Shown: positions 45,113 to 54,941 of the stretch, piece after piece
Layout of the letters: every line of letters starts with the position of its first letter
Position numbering within the stretch: the first letter of the stretch is position 1
Assembly (NCBI RefSeq): GCF_014649835.1
Contig: NZ_BMTU01000005.1
Location: 248,001 to 312,000 of the forward strand
DNA: 64,000 bases
From: Streptomyces pilosus
GTDB lineage: Bacteria > Actinomycetota > Actinomycetes > Streptomycetales > Streptomycetaceae
Direction: 5' to 3'
Made by a program: the position numbers and the translations under genes
The notes under the pieces: model-generated
Database searches by the model: none
What the model saw: only the letters and a program-made list of their open reading frames with translations
What the model was told of the DNA's origin: nothing

Positions 45113-45288
45113 ACCCACCACAGGCGCCACGCGCACCCCCACCGAAGGCGAAGCGGCGCCGCAGGCACCCCACCCACCACGCCGCAGGCACCCCGCAGGC
45201 ATCCACCCACCACAGGCGCCACGCGCACCCCCACCGAAGGAACAGCGGCGCCGCAGACATCCCGCCCACCGCGCCGCAGGCACCCCGT
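45113..45288. repeat. 92-bp tandem repeat between DUF389 gene and glmM
   Basis: Unit A (45113-45204) and unit B (45205-about 45288) are nearly 90% identical by eye, both beginning ACCCACCACAGGCGCC. The gap 44770-45291 (522 bp) holds this and the 41-bp repeat; no gene is supported on either strand. The repeat ends a few bases before the glmM stop codon. Confidence 0.75.
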
Positions 45289-45291
45289 CGG

Positions 45292-46650
45292 CTACCCCAG
45301 CGCCGACTTCACCACGTCGGCCAGACGCCCGGCCACCGACCGCGCCTGGTCGATGTCCGCCGCCTCGACCATGACCCGCACCAGCGGCTCCGTCCCCGAG
45401 GGCCGCAGCAGCACGCGCCCCGTCTCACCGAGCTCCCGCTCCGCCTCACCCACCGCGGCCGCGAGCTCCGCGGAGGTCTTCACCCGGGACTTGTCCACGT
45501 CCGGAACGTTGACGAGCACCTGCGGCAGCCGCTCCATCACCGACGCCAGCTCCCGCAGCGGCCGCCCGCTCTCCGCGACCCGCGCCGCGAGCAGCAGCCC
45601 GGTCAGCGTGCCGTCGCCGGTCGTCGCGTGGTCGAGGATGATGACGTGCCCGGACTGCTCGCCCCCGAGGGCGTAGCCCTGGCTCTTCATCTCCTCCAGC
45701 ACGTACCGGTCGCCGACGGCGGTCTGCACCAGCCGGATGCCCTCCCGCTCCATCGCCAGCTTGAACCCGAGGTTCGACATCACCGTCGCGACGACGGTGT
45801 CGGACCGCAGCGCGGAGCGTTCCCGCATCGCCAGCGCCAGCACCGCGAGGATCTGGTCGCCGTCGACCTCCTCACCGGTGTGGTCGACGGCCAGGCACCG
45901 GTCGGCGTCACCGTCGTGCGCGATGCCCAGCGCGGCCCCGTGCTCGACGACCGCGGCCTTCAGCTTGTCGAGGTGCGTCGAGCCGCAGCCGTCGTTGATG
46001 TTGAGCCCGTCCGGCTCCGCACCGATGGTGACGACCTGGGCCCCGGCCCGCGTGAACGCCTCCGGCGAGACCGCCGCGGCCGCGCCGTGCGCCTCGTCGA
46101 GGACGATCCGCAGGCCGTCCAGCCGGTTGGGGAGGACGCCGACGAGGTGGGCGACGTACTTCTCCAGCCCCTCCTCGTAGTCCCGCACGCGGCCGACTCC
46201 GGCACCGGTCGGCCGGTCCCAGGGCGCGCCGGTGCGGTGCTCCTCGTACACGGACTCGATGCGGTCCTCCAGCTCGTCGGCGAGCTTGTGGCCGCCGCGG
46301 GCGAAGAACTTGATGCCGTTGTCCGGCATGGCGTTGTGGCTCGCGGAGAGCATGACGCCGAGATCGGCGCCGAGGGCGCCGGTGAGGTGTGCCACGGCCG
46401 GCGTCGGCAGCACGCCGACGCGCAGGACGTCCACGCCCGCGCTGGCGAGGCCGGCGACCACGGCGGCCTCCAGGAACTCCCCGGACGCGCGCGGGTCGCG
46501 CCCGACCACGGCGGTGGGCCGGTGGCCTTCGAACGTGCCGGCCTCCGCCAGTACGTGCGCGGCGGCCACGGACAGGCCGAGCGCCATTTCCGCGGTCAGG
46601 TCCGCGTTGGCGACACCGCGCACGCCGTCCGTGCCGAAGAGTCGTCCCAC
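45292..46650 (-). CDS. glmM: Phosphoglucosamine mutase
   Basis: A 452-residue alpha-D-phosphohexomutase converting GlcN-6-P to GlcN-1-P for UDP-GlcNAc. '[12 protein letters not shown]', the phosphoserine loop '[13 protein letters not shown]', the metal-binding '[10 protein letters not shown]' and the 'GGEQSGHVI' sugar loop are present, with '[13 protein letters not shown]' for phosphate binding. The GTG has AGGAGG upstream. Order glmM-rpsI-rplM is reading toward the left, i.e. glmM is downstream of the ribosomal pair, with a terminator between them. Confidence 0.97.
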   Translation of the reverse strand: MGRLFGTDGVRGVANADLTAEMALGLSVAAAHVLAEAGTFEGHRPTAVVGRDPRASGEFLEAAVVAGLASAGVDVLRVGVLPTPAVAHLTGALGADLGVMLSASHNAMPDNGIKFFARGGHKLADELEDRIESVYEEHRTGAPWDRPTGAGVGRVRDYEEGLEKYVAHLVGVLPNRLDGLRIVLDEAHGAAAAVSPEAFTRAGAQVVTIGAEPDGLNINDGCGSTHLDKLKAAVVEHGAALGIAHDGDADRCLAVDHTGEEVDGDQILAVLALAMRERSALRSDTVVATVMSNLGFKLAMEREGIRLVQTAVGDRYVLEEMKSQGYALGGEQSGHVIILDHATTGDGTLTGLLLAARVAESGRPLRELASVMERLPQVLVNVPDVDKSRVKTSAELAAAVGEAERELGETGRVLLRPSGTEPLVRVMVEAADIDQARSVAGRLADVVKSALG

Positions 46651-46932
46651 TTGTCCTCCTGATGACCTGATGATGCGCCAGCACCGATGCCCGGACCGGG
46701 GTCCGGGCCCCGCCTCCCCGGTTCTGCCGAGGCGTGGGACCCGCCCGTACGGCCGACGGTCGTGCCACTGACGAAGCTTGTGATGTGTTCGACGGCCGTG
46801 AGGCGAATGCGGCTCGCATGCGGCTCCATGCCTCCGGGCACGCACCGCGACGGCGACGCCCGACGCCCGACCATCCGATCACATTAGCGTTTGAGCGCCT
46901 TGTGCCGTTATACGCCCACGGCACTGAATAAA
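46651..46932. promoter_or_regulatory. Upstream region of glmM
   Basis: The 347-bp gap from glmM to rpsI holds the rpsI terminator and about 280 bp that should contain the glmM promoter and leader. A possible -10, TAATGT (minus strand, near 46885), has no good -35. No riboswitch-like conserved motif was recognised. Confidence 0.35.
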
Positions 46933-46974
46933 CGAACGCCCCGGCGGCACTGTGGCGTGCCGCCGGGGCGTTCG
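46933..46974. terminator. Terminator after rpsI
   Basis: A perfect 17-bp stem (46933-46949 with 46958-46974, 8-base loop), beginning 23 bases past the rpsI stop. Confidence 0.9.
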
Positions 46975-46997
46975 GAGTACGCGCGAGCGCCCTGTGT

Positions 46998-47510
46998 TTA
47001 GCGCTTGCTGTACTGCGGGGCCTTGCGGGCCTTCTTCAGACCGGCCTTCTTGCGCTCGACCGCACGGTCGTCGCGCTTGAGGAAGCCGGCCTTCTTCAGC
47101 GGGCCGCGGTTGTTGTCGACGTCCGCCTCGTTCAGCGCACGGGCGACACCCAGACGGAGCGCACCGGCCTGACCGGAGACACCGCCACCCGCGATGCGGG
47201 CGATGACGTCGTAGCGGCCTTCGAGCTCGAGCACCTTGAAGGGCTCGTTGACTTCCTGCTGGTGCACCTTGTTCGGGAAGTAGTCCTCGAGGGTGCGACC
47301 GTTGATCTTCCACTTGCCGGTGCCCGGGACGATCCGGACGCGGGCGATGGCGTTCTTGCGACGGCCCAGGCCGGCGGCCGGCTGGGGCTCGCCGAAGCGG
47401 GACGCCATGGACTCCGAGGTGTACTCGCCCTCGACGGGCACCTCGGACTCGGTGGTGTAGCTGTCGATGTCAAGCTCTTCGAGCGGCTGCTCGGCAGTGG
47501 TCTCGGCCAC
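46998..47510 (-). CDS. rpsI: 30S ribosomal protein uS9
   Basis: A 170-residue S9, longer than the roughly 130 of E. coli because of an acidic N-terminal extension (1-40, rich in Glu) typical of actinobacteria. '[24 protein letters not shown]' and the C-terminal 'KAPQYSKR' that reaches the P site are present. Cotranscribed with rplM, 42 bp downstream. Confidence 0.97.
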   Translation of the reverse strand: MAETTAEQPLEELDIDSYTTESEVPVEGEYTSESMASRFGEPQPAAGLGRRKNAIARVRIVPGTGKWKINGRTLEDYFPNKVHQQEVNEPFKVLELEGRYDVIARIAGGGVSGQAGALRLGVARALNEADVDNNRGPLKKAGFLKRDDRAVERKKAGLKKARKAPQYSKR

Positions 47511-47552
47511 GATTCTCCTCAGATTCTGTTCAGTCTTAGGGGGTGGCCGGAC

Positions 47553-47996
47553 TTACTGCGCGACCTGGGTGATCTCGAACGGCACCGGCTGCTGCGCAGC
47601 GTGGGGGTGCTGGTCGCCCGAGTAGACCTTCAGCTTCGAGAGCATCTGACGGCCCAGGGTGTTCTTGGGGAGCATGCCCTTGACGGCCTTCTCGATGGCC
47701 TTCTCGGGGTTCTTCGCCAGCAGCTCGTCGTAGCGGACGGAGCGCAGACCACCCGGGTAACCCGAGTGGCGGTACGCCATCTTCTGGGTCCGCTTGTTGC
47801 CGGAGAGGTGCACCTTGTCCGCGTTGATGATGATGACGAAGTCACCGGTGTCGACGTGGGGCGCGTAGATCGGCTTGTGCTTGCCGCGCAGGATGGAGGC
47901 CGCAGTGGAGGCCAGACGACCCAGGACGACGTCCTGAGCGTCGATGACGTGCCACTGGCGCGTCACATCGCCGGGCTTGGGGCTGTACGTACGCAC
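47553..47996 (-). CDS. rplM: 50S ribosomal protein uL13
   Basis: A 147-residue L13: '[21 protein letters not shown]' and '[18 protein letters not shown]' are the family markers. GTG start with GAAGG eight bases upstream. First gene of rplM-rpsI. The 244 bp upstream must hold the promoter; I saw no clear -35/-10. Confidence 0.97.
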   Translation of the reverse strand: MRTYSPKPGDVTRQWHVIDAQDVVLGRLASTAASILRGKHKPIYAPHVDTGDFVIIINADKVHLSGNKRTQKMAYRHSGYPGGLRSVRYDELLAKNPEKAIEKAVKGMLPKNTLGRQMLSKLKVYSGDQHPHAAQQPVPFEITQVAQ

Positions 47997-48240
47997 GGTT
48001 CGTAGCCTTCGCTTCTTCAGTGAATGGTCCTGACAAGGTCACCGAAGACGATCACGACAGCCCTGACCGCACAGCGGTGACGCAAACCGCGTGCTGGTCG
48101 CTGGTCATCGGTCCGGTGGACCGGTGTAAGGGCCCCTCACGTGAGAATGAGCAAGCCACTACACACAACGAACATGCAGAATACCCATGCTCGGCCGGAC
48201 GGGTCAAAACGAGACCGCCGTCGGTGACGTCGCCGATGAA

Positions 48241-49446
48241 CTACACGGATTCTACGGCCGCACGCCGCCCCTCCGGCGTCTCCCGCGCCCCGCCGGTCCC
48301 GCCGTCCCCGACCGCCGTGCGCACGCAGTGGCAGGCGACGGTCACCGCCAGCACGCACAGCGTGACCGAGTCCCGGAACGCCCTGCGCTTCCCCGACTCC
48401 AGCCACGGCCAGGTCACCCCCGGCAGCTGCGGCACCAGGGCGAGCCAGAACCAGGGGCGCCGGGTGACCGACCCGGCGTGGGGCAGCCCGGCGAGCAGCA
48501 GCGGCAGCACCACCAGGAGGTAGTGGTTGTAGGAGGGCCGTGACACGAGGAACGCCGAGAGCATCAGCCCCGCCGACGTCTCCGCCAGCCGCAGCCCCGC
48601 CGGCCCCGGCCCCCGCCAGCGCCGGTACGCGCAGCCCACCCCCACGGCGGCCGCGAGCACCGCCAGCACCGTGGCCAGCGCCTGCGGCACGCCGAGCCGG
48701 GGCAGCACGGCGGCGGGACCGGCCTCGTAGAGCCGCAGGAAGGCGTCGTCGCCGGTCAGCAGGAAGGGCAGGGTGCGGGTGAGGAAGCCGGTGGGGTCGG
48801 GCAGGAACAGCGCCGCCACCACCGAGGTCACGGCCGGCACCAGGACCACCAGGGCCAGCGCCCTCCACCGGCGGGCGAAGAGGAACAGCAGCACCATCGG
48901 CGCGAGCAGCGGCTTCACCGCCACCGCGACCCCGACGACCGCGCCGGCCGTGACCCACCGGCCCCGGCTCGCCAGCAGCAGGCACAGCGGCAGCGCCAGC
49001 ACGGCCGTCACCGTCCAGTTGCCCAGCCGCACCAGTTGGCCGAACGGCGCGAACCCGGCCGCGAGGGCGAGCAGGCCGAGGACGGCGAGCCGGCTGCGCA
49101 GCGGCACCCGGTGCAGTCGCAGCGCGCAGGCCCAGCCCAGGGTGAGCGCGAGGATCGCCCCCGCCGGCACCAGCACGTCGAGCACGGAGCGCGGCAGCAG
49201 TGCCTGCGGGACGGCGGCCATCACCGCGCTCGGGAAATAGAGGAAGTGCCGGTCGTCGTACGGCGATCCACCGTCCAGCCAGGTCCGCGCGGCGTCCACG
49301 ACGATCCGGTTGTCCATGCCTCCGTCCGAGGTCACCAGCACCGTATGGATCGTCAGTGCGCCCAGCACGGCCGCGAGTCCGGTCCACCACCAGCCACCCG
49401 CAGGACGCACCAACCACCCGGAGATGTCGCTTTTGCCCGTCACCAT
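48241..49446 (-). CDS. Polyprenyl-phosphate-type membrane glycosyltransferase (GT87/DUF2029)
   Basis: A 401-residue multi-pass membrane protein of the GT-C superfamily, about ten hydrophobic segments. The early loop 'VVDAARTWLDGGSPYDDRHFLYFPSAVMAAV' contains the acidic and aromatic features typical of GT87 mannosyltransferases. ATG 49446 with TAGCGT seven bases upstream (leaderless arrangement); the earlier upstream in-frame start is rejected. It probably adds mannose or another sugar from polyprenyl-phosphate carriers outside the membrane. It diverges from the gene at 49521, with 74 bp between. Confidence 0.8.
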   Translation of the reverse strand: MVTGKSDISGWLVRPAGGWWWTGLAAVLGALTIHTVLVTSDGGMDNRIVVDAARTWLDGGSPYDDRHFLYFPSAVMAAVPQALLPRSVLDVLVPAGAILALTLGWACALRLHRVPLRSRLAVLGLLALAAGFAPFGQLVRLGNWTVTAVLALPLCLLLASRGRWVTAGAVVGVAVAVKPLLAPMVLLFLFARRWRALALVVLVPAVTSVVAALFLPDPTGFLTRTLPFLLTGDDAFLRLYEAGPAAVLPRLGVPQALATVLAVLAAAVGVGCAYRRWRGPGPAGLRLAETSAGLMLSAFLVSRPSYNHYLLVVLPLLLAGLPHAGSVTRRPWFWLALVPQLPGVTWPWLESGKRRAFRDSVTLCVLAVTVACHCVRTAVGDGGTGGARETPEGRRAAVESV

Positions 49447-49520
49447 GAGCGCAACGCTAGGGCCTTCCGCACCCGTTGAGGCGGACCAGCACACCCCTTG
49501 CCCCGTCTAAGATGCGCCCC

Positions 49521-50402
49521 ATGAGTTTTGGGCAGGGGGGACCTTCACAGCAGTGGGATCCCTGGAAACCGAATTCCCAGCAGCCCTGGAGCAGCGGCGG
49601 TGCCGGCCAGTCGCCCGACTGGGCCGCCCTCGCCGACGCCTCCGAGGCCCGCGCCAAGCGCCGCCGGCTGCTGTTCATAGGCGGTGGCGCGCTCGCCACC
49701 GTCGCGATAGGCGCGGCCGTGGCCGTCGCCGTGGTGTCGGCCAACGACGGCAACCAGGCCTCGCCGGGCGCGTCCTCGCAGCTGCCCGGCGCCTCCGACC
49801 TGCCGAGCCCGACGGGCACCGTCCCGTCGTTCGCCCCGACGAGCGCCCCGCCACCGCTGGACCCGAACGACTTCATCGCCAGCGCGGTGAAGGACAAGGC
49901 GCCGCTGAGCCCCGACATCCTCTTCCCGGGCACGCAGCTGACCATGGGTGACACGGTGTACAAGAAGGGCCCGACGGCGGACACCGGGAACTGCGCCTCG
50001 GCCGCGAAGGCGACGCTCCCCAAGGCGCTCTCCGACAACAGGTGCACGCGCCTGATCCGGGTCACCTACACCAAGGACGGCGTGGCGGTGACGGTCGGCG
50101 TGGCCGTCTTCGACACCCAGGCCCAGGCGGCCAAGGCCCGGCAGCAGGCCGACAAGAAGAGCATCATCAAGTCGCTGTCGGGCGGCGGGGTCAAGGACTT
50201 CTGCTCCGGCGCGGTCTGCCGCTCCACCACCAACACCGTGGGGCGCTACGCCTACTTCACCCTGGCGGGCTTCACCAACGGCAAGAACGTGACGGAGAAG
50301 GACAAGGCCGTCTTCGCCACGGGCGACGACCTGCAGGAGTTCACGTTCCGTCAGATCCGGCGCAGGGGCGAGGCGCAGGCGTCGGCGGCGGCGAACGAGT
50401 AG
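49521..50402 (+). CDS. Membrane-anchored protein of unknown function
   Basis: A 293-residue protein: Gln/Trp/Pro-rich cytoplasmic head (1-45), one membrane helix ('LLFIGGGALATVAIGAAVAVAVV', about 50-73), a Pro/Ser/Thr linker, and an extracellular domain with four Cys ('GNCASAAKATLPKALSDNRCTRLIRVTYT', 'FCSGAVCRS'). Similar anchored domains are common in Streptomyces but have no known activity. TAAGAT ends seven bases before the ATG, suggesting a leaderless transcript. Confidence 0.75.
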   Translation: MSFGQGGPSQQWDPWKPNSQQPWSSGGAGQSPDWAALADASEARAKRRRLLFIGGGALATVAIGAAVAVAVVSANDGNQASPGASSQLPGASDLPSPTGTVPSFAPTSAPPPLDPNDFIASAVKDKAPLSPDILFPGTQLTMGDTVYKKGPTADTGNCASAAKATLPKALSDNRCTRLIRVTYTKDGVAVTVGVAVFDTQAQAAKARQQADKKSIIKSLSGGGVKDFCSGAVCRSTTNTVGRYAYFTLAGFTNGKNVTEKDKAVFATGDDLQEFTFRQIRRRGEAQASAAANE

Positions 50403-50421
50403 CGCCGCCGCCGGGCCGGGT

Positions 50422-51279
50422 TCAGCAGCAGCCGCCCGCCGGCAGGGACCGCTTGTTGCGGGCCTCCCTGCTGCGCGCCGCCAGCAGGTCGTCTGCGGGG
50501 TAGCCGACCTCCTCCAGGGTCAGCCCGTGCGGGCGTACGACGTGGACGGCCGAGTCCCGTACGCCGGCGGCCAGCACCTTGCCCGGCCAGTCCGGCGGAC
50601 GGTGACCGTCGCCGACGAACAGCAGGGCGCCGATGAGCGAGCGCACCATGTTGTGGCAGAAGGCGTCCGCGCGGACGGTGGCGGTGACGATCCCGTCCTC
50701 CCCCCGCGCCAGGCTCAGTTCCTGGAGCGTCCGGATGGTCGTCGCGCCCTCCCGCCGCTTGCAGTACGCGGCGAAGTCGTGCTCGCCGAGCAGTCCGCGT
50801 GCCGCCTCGTTCATCGCGTCGACGTCCAGCGGCCAGTCGTGCCACAGCACGTGCCCGCGCAGCAGCGGGTCCACCCCGCCCGGGTTGTCGGTGACCCGGT
50901 AGGCGTAGCGCCGCCAGATCGCGGAGAAGCGGGCGTCGAACCCGGCGGGCGCCTCCCTGAGCGCCCACACCCGGACGTCCCTGGGCAGCCGCCCGGCGAG
51001 CCGCTTGAGCAGCTTGGTGTGGTGCTCGGCCCACACCTCGCGCGGCAGGTCGACGTGCGCGACCTGGCCCCGGGCGTGCACGCCGGCGTCCGTCCGCCCC
51101 GCCACGGTCAGCTCGTACGTCGTCCCGCCGGACCGCGTCACGGTCCGCAGCGCGTCCTCGATCTCCCCCTGGACGGTACGCCGCCCCCCGGCCTGCTTGG
51201 CCCAGCCGGAGAACCCGGCCCCGTCATAGGAAAGATCCAGCCGCACCCGCACGAACCCCGGTCGCACTTCGTCACTCAC
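50422..51279 (-). CDS. truA: tRNA pseudouridine synthase A
   Basis: A 285-residue TruA modifying U38-40 of tRNAs. '[17 protein letters not shown]' and the catalytic Asp in '[17 protein letters not shown]' are present, with '[17 protein letters not shown]' near the end. Start is GTG 51279, with AGAGGATC in front. A strong terminator separates it from rplQ, so it is transcribed separately from the ribosomal block. Confidence 0.96.
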   Translation of the reverse strand: MSDEVRPGFVRVRLDLSYDGAGFSGWAKQAGGRRTVQGEIEDALRTVTRSGGTTYELTVAGRTDAGVHARGQVAHVDLPREVWAEHHTKLLKRLAGRLPRDVRVWALREAPAGFDARFSAIWRRYAYRVTDNPGGVDPLLRGHVLWHDWPLDVDAMNEAARGLLGEHDFAAYCKRREGATTIRTLQELSLARGEDGIVTATVRADAFCHNMVRSLIGALLFVGDGHRPPDWPGKVLAAGVRDSAVHVVRPHGLTLEEVGYPADDLLAARSREARNKRSLPAGGCC

Positions 51280-51306
51280 CCAGAGATCCTCTCAGCCACA
51301 AGAAAA

Positions 51307-51336
51307 CGGGCCCGCCCCTCGAAAGGGACGGGCCCG
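51307..51336 (-). terminator. Terminator of the alpha segment (after rplQ)
   Basis: A 13-bp stem with one G-U pair (51307-51319 with 51324-51336, loop CGAA), followed in the direction of transcription by a TTTTCT tract: the most E. coli-like terminator in the window. Confidence 0.92.
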
Positions 51337-51423
51337 CAGCAGCGCCCCCGAAGGGACGCGGGGGCCTGCGCGACCAGCCACGACACAGCGCCGCAGCCAC
51401 AGCCGCGCAGCCCCGGCGAACGC

Positions 51424-51930
51424 TTACGCGTCCTTCGACTCCTCGGCCGGAGCCTCGGCGGCCTCGTCCTTGGACAGCTCCGCCTTCGGCTCAGCGGCCT
51501 CGGCGCCCTCGGCGTCCTTCGCGGAACGCTTGGTCGCGGCCTCCGCCTCACCGACAGCGGTCTGCTGCACGGTCAGCGCCTCGACCAGCTCGATGACGGC
51601 CATGGGCGCGTTGTCGCCACGGCGGTTGCCGATCTTGGTGATGCGGGTGTAGCCACCGGGACGGTTCTCGTACCGCGGGCCGATCTCGGTGAAGAGCGTG
51701 TGGACGATGCTCTTGTCCGTGATGACCTGGAGCACCTGACGGCGGTTGTGAAGGTCGCCCTTCTTCGCCTTGGTGACCAGACGCTCGGCGTACGGACGCA
51801 GCTTGCGCGCCTTCGCCTCGGTGGTGGTGATGCGGCCGTGCTCGAAAAGCGCCTTCGCGAGGTTCGCGAGCATGAGCTTCTCGTGCGCGGCGCTGCCGCC
51901 CAGACGGGCACCCTTGGTGGGCCTCGGCAT
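51424..51930 (-). CDS. rplQ: 50S ribosomal protein bL17
   Basis: A 168-residue L17: '[36 protein letters not shown]' at the start, then an acidic C-terminal tail of about 45 residues (EAAEPKAEL..., EEAPAEE) not found in short homologues. Last gene of the rpsM-rpsK-rpoA-rplQ group. Confidence 0.97.
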   Translation of the reverse strand: MPRPTKGARLGGSAAHEKLMLANLAKALFEHGRITTTEAKARKLRPYAERLVTKAKKGDLHNRRQVLQVITDKSIVHTLFTEIGPRYENRPGGYTRITKIGNRRGDNAPMAVIELVEALTVQQTAVGEAEAATKRSAKDAEGAEAAEPKAELSKDEAAEAPAEESKDA

Positions 51931-52038
51931 GGTGTTTCTCCTAGGTGTCTGCCCCGGCCGTACCAGGTACCGGAGTCAGTATCCGAGCGAGCGGTTGCCC
52001 GTCGGAGATCCGGGCGCCTTCACAGACGCCCGGAGGGT

Positions 52039-52060
52039 CCGCGCCCCCGAAGGGGCGCGG
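52039..52060 (-). terminator. Hairpin between rpoA and rplQ
   Basis: CCGCGCCCC-CGAA-GGGGCGCGG, a 9-bp stem in the 216-bp gap. It could attenuate rplQ or stabilise the rpoA 3' end. Confidence 0.5.
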
Positions 52061-52146
52061 GGCGGGGTCGACATGCGACTCCGTCGCGTGGGCGCGACCG
52101 GCCCCAACGGGCCGGCGGCCGCGGAACCGGCCTCCTCGCGGAGCGC

Positions 52147-53169
52147 TCAGTACTGCTCGGTCTCCACGAAGCCCGCGTCCGCGTCGTCGTCCGCGCCGAA
52201 CGCGTCGGCGGCGGCGGTCGGGTCGAACCCGGGGGGCGAGTCCTTCAGCGCCAGGCCCATACCGGCCAGCTTCGCCTTGACCTCGTCGATCGACTTCGCA
52301 CCGAAGTTGCGGATGTCGAGCAGGTCCGCCTCGCTGCGCGCGACGAGCTCACCCACGGAGTGGATGCCCTCACGCTTGAGGCAGTTGTACGACCGAACGG
52401 TGAGCTCCAGCTCCTCGATCGGCAGCGCCAGGTCGGCGGCGAGGGCGGCGTCCGTGGGGGACGGGCCCATGTCGATGCCCTCGGCGTCGATGTTCAGCTC
52501 GCGGGCGAGACCGAACAGCTCGACCAGGGTCTTGCCGGCGGAGGCCATGGCGTCACGCGGACGCATCGCCTGCTTGGTCTCGACGTCGACGATCAGCTTG
52601 TCGAAGTCGGTGCGCTGCTCGACACGGGTCGCCTCGACCTTGTAGGTGACCTTGAGAACCGGCGAGTAGATCGAGTCGACCGGGATGCGCCCGATCTCCT
52701 GACCGACCTGCTTGTTCTGCACGGCGGAGACGTAGCCGCGGCCGCGCTCGACGGTCAGCTCCATCTCCAGCTTGCCCTTGCCGTTGAGGGTGGCGAGGAC
52801 GAGGTCGGGGTTGTGCACCTCGACACCGGCCGGGGGCGCGATGTCGGCGGCGGTGACCAGACCCGGACCCTGCTTGCGCAGGTACATCACGACCGGCTCG
52901 TCGTGCTCCGAGGAGACGACCAGCTGCTTGATGTTGAGGATCAGGTCGGTGACGTCCTCCTTGACGCCCGGCACGGTGGTGAACTCGTGCAGGACGCCGT
53001 CGATGCGGATGCTGGTGACGGCGGCACCGGGGATCGACGACAGGAGGGTACGGCGCAGGGAGTTGCCGAGGGTGTAGCCGAAGCCCGGCTCCAGCGGCTC
53101 GATCACGAACCGGGAGCGGAATTCGTCGACGACCTCTTCGGTCAACGAGGGACGCTGAGCGATCAGCAT
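52147..53169 (-). CDS. rpoA: RNA polymerase subunit alpha
   Basis: A 340-residue alpha subunit. N-terminal dimerisation and assembly domain ([50 protein letters not shown]) and C-terminal UP-element-binding domain ('[48 protein letters not shown]'), then an acidic tail ending [12 protein letters not shown]. It follows rpsK directly because rpsD is absent here. Confidence 0.98.
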   Translation of the reverse strand: MLIAQRPSLTEEVVDEFRSRFVIEPLEPGFGYTLGNSLRRTLLSSIPGAAVTSIRIDGVLHEFTTVPGVKEDVTDLILNIKQLVVSSEHDEPVVMYLRKQGPGLVTAADIAPPAGVEVHNPDLVLATLNGKGKLEMELTVERGRGYVSAVQNKQVGQEIGRIPVDSIYSPVLKVTYKVEATRVEQRTDFDKLIVDVETKQAMRPRDAMASAGKTLVELFGLARELNIDAEGIDMGPSPTDAALAADLALPIEELELTVRSYNCLKREGIHSVGELVARSEADLLDIRNFGAKSIDEVKAKLAGMGLALKDSPPGFDPTAAADAFGADDDADAGFVETEQY

Positions 53170-53259
53170 GTGTGGATCAGATCCTTCTTTCGTGGACGCC
53201 CGCTATTTGACGCCCGACGGAAACCGCACCCGGTGAGAAGTGCGGGTACTGCAAGGGTA

Positions 53260-53293
53260 CGGGCGGCACGGCCCTTGCGAGCCGTACCGCCCG
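53260..53293 (-). terminator. Hairpin between rpsK and rpoA
   Basis: A 13-bp stem with one G-U pair (53260-53272 with 53281-53293, 8-base loop) in the 155-bp gap where other bacteria carry rpsD. Confidence 0.55.
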
Positions 53294-53324
53294 GAACCCG
53301 AAGCCGATCGAGGCGGCCGGCGTC

Positions 53325-53729
53325 TCAGACGCGGCGGCGCTTCGGCGGGCGGCAGCCGTTGTGCGGGGTCGGGGTGACGTCCTGGATGGAGCCGACCTCG
53401 AGGCCCGTGGCCTGCAGGGAACGGATCGCGGTCTCACGACCGGAGCCCGGGCCCTTGACGAACACGTCGACCTTGCGCATGCCGTGCTCCTGGGCGCGGC
53501 GGGCAGCCGACTCGGCGGCCATCTGCGCGGCGAACGGCGTGGACTTCCGGGAGCCCTTGAAGCCGACGTGGCCGGCGGAGGCCCAGGAGATCACGTTGCC
53601 CGAGGGGTCCGTGATCGACACGATCGTGTTGTTGAACGTGCTCTTGATGTGCGCGTGGCCATGAGCGACGTTCTTCTTTTCCTTGCGGCGCACCTTCTTG
53701 GCAGCGCCCTGACGTCCCTTGGGGGGCAT
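53325..53729 (-). CDS. rpsK: 30S ribosomal protein uS11
   Basis: A 134-residue S11: '[26 protein letters not shown]' and the C-terminal '[16 protein letters not shown]' are standard. Member of the alpha segment between rpsM and rpoA. Confidence 0.98.
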   Translation of the reverse strand: MPPKGRQGAAKKVRRKEKKNVAHGHAHIKSTFNNTIVSITDPSGNVISWASAGHVGFKGSRKSTPFAAQMAAESAARRAQEHGMRKVDVFVKGPGSGRETAIRSLQATGLEVGSIQDVTPTPHNGCRPPKRRRV

Positions 53730-53794
53730 CTCTTAACTCCTACGGGAGGTGGTCGGTCCTACAGCGAAGACCGTGGACAGGCGTCCGCTGCGGA

Positions 53795-54175
53795 CTACTT
53801 CTTGCCCGGCTTCTTCTTGCCGGCGATGGCGCGACGCGGGCCCTTGCGGGTACGCGCGTTGGTGCTGGTGCGCTGACCGCGGACGGGCAGACCGCGACGG
53901 TGACGCAGACCCTGGTAGGTGCCGATCTCGACCTTGCGGCGGATGTCGGCCTGGATCTCGCGACGGAGGTCACCCTCGGTCTTGATGTTGTTGTCGACGT
54001 ACTCGCGGATCGCGACGAGCTGCTCCTCGGAGAGGTCGCGAACGCGGGTGTTCGGGTCGACGCCGGTGGCGGCCAGCGTCTGCTGCGAAAGGGTTCGGCC
54101 GATGCCGAACACGTAGGTGAGGGCGATCTCCACGCGCTTTTCGCGCGGGATGTCAACACCGGAAACGCGTGCCAT
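53795..54175 (-). CDS. rpsM: 30S ribosomal protein uS13
   Basis: A 126-residue S13: '[26 protein letters not shown]' and the basic C-terminal '[28 protein letters not shown]' that contacts the tRNA and 23S rRNA. Preceded by a 194-bp gap after rpmJ. Confidence 0.98.
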   Translation of the reverse strand: MARVSGVDIPREKRVEIALTYVFGIGRTLSQQTLAATGVDPNTRVRDLSEEQLVAIREYVDNNIKTEGDLRREIQADIRRKVEIGTYQGLRHRRGLPVRGQRTSTNARTRKGPRRAIAGKKKPGKK

Positions 54176-54251
54176 TCAATGGCTCCAGTTAGTTGTCGGA
54201 GGTCTTCCACAGGACCGGATCCCTGTCCGCCGTACGAGGTACGGACCGGGT

Positions 54252-54292
54252 CCCCGGCCTCCGAGCCGGGGGTGTCGAGCCGTGTCGGCTCG
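54252..54292 (-). terminator. Two hairpins between rpmJ and rpsM
   Basis: CCCCGGC-N6-GCCGGGG (54252-54271) and CGAGCCG-TGT-CGGCTCG (54276-54292), in the 194-bp spacer. Confidence 0.5.
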
Positions 54293-54369
54293 GGACCTGC
54301 GTATGAACGTGTGTTGCTCGCGTCGCGCGAAGTTCTGCGGAAAGTCGCAGAGGGTCGATCGTGCTGCGG

Positions 54370-54483
54370 TCAGCCCTGGCGCTGCTTGTGGCGCGGGTTG
54401 TCACAGATGATCATGACCCGGCCGTGACGGCGGATCACCCTGCACTTGTCGCAGATCTTCTTGACGCTCGGCTTGACCTTCAT
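54370..54483 (-). CDS. rpmJ: 50S ribosomal protein bL36
   Basis: A 37-residue L36 ([19 protein letters not shown]...KQRQG). The zinc-ribbon residues Cys11, Cys14, Cys27 and His32 are all present, so this is the zinc-binding form rather than the zinc-free paralogue. Located between infA and rpsM. Confidence 0.97.
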   Translation of the reverse strand: MKVKPSVKKICDKCRVIRRHGRVMIICDNPRHKQRQG

Positions 54484-54542
54484 GGGTGTGAGGTTCTCCG
54501 GGTCAGTGCCATCACCCCGGCGGACCGGGGAGCGGGCAAGAT

Positions 54543-54764
54543 CTACTTGTACCGGTAGACGATCCGGCCACGCGTCAGGTCGTACGGGGAGAGCTCCACC
54601 ACGACCCGGTCGTCAGGGAGGATGCGGATGTAGTGCATGCGCATCTTGCCGCTGATGTGTGCCAGGACCTGGTGGCCGTTCTGGAGCTCGACCCTGAACA
54701 TGGCGTTCGGAAGAGACTCGACGACAGTGCCCTCGATCTCGATGGCACCTTGCTTCTTGGCCAC
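54543..54764 (-). CDS. infA: Translation initiation factor IF-1
   Basis: A 73-residue IF-1: '[27 protein letters not shown]' with an S1-type OB fold ('[36 protein letters not shown]'). The GTG start has GAAGGG upstream; the longer upstream frame lacks any such site. It sits between map and rpmJ. Confidence 0.97.
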   Translation of the reverse strand: MAKKQGAIEIEGTVVESLPNAMFRVELQNGHQVLAHISGKMRMHYIRILPDDRVVVELSPYDLTRGRIVYRYK

Positions 54765-54941
54765 GCTTCGCCCTTCGAATCGACTACCTTGATCGACTCC
54801 GACGTGCACCGCGTGAGTACATGCAGACATGCGGGTGCACAAGAGCCGACGAGTCAGTCTACGTCAGCGCACCCGGAAACACGAATCGAGAAATCCTGCC
54901 CCACGGGGGAGATCCTTAACCCGGGGCGCCCGGCCGACCGG

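Noticed and set aside
44619..45283. Minus-strand frames of about 200 residues rich in Arg, Gly, Ala and Trp
   Set aside because: They are translations of the 41- and 92-bp repeats, without a ribosome-binding site or codon bias.
46651..46932. Riboswitch or leader RNA upstream of glmM
   Set aside because: No conserved aptamer pattern was recognised. A glmS-type ribozyme is also not expected here since glmS is elsewhere.
50527..53664. A 1045-residue plus-strand frame across truA, rplQ, rpoA and rpsK
   Set aside because: Fully overlaps essential genes on the other strand and runs through their intergenic hairpins.
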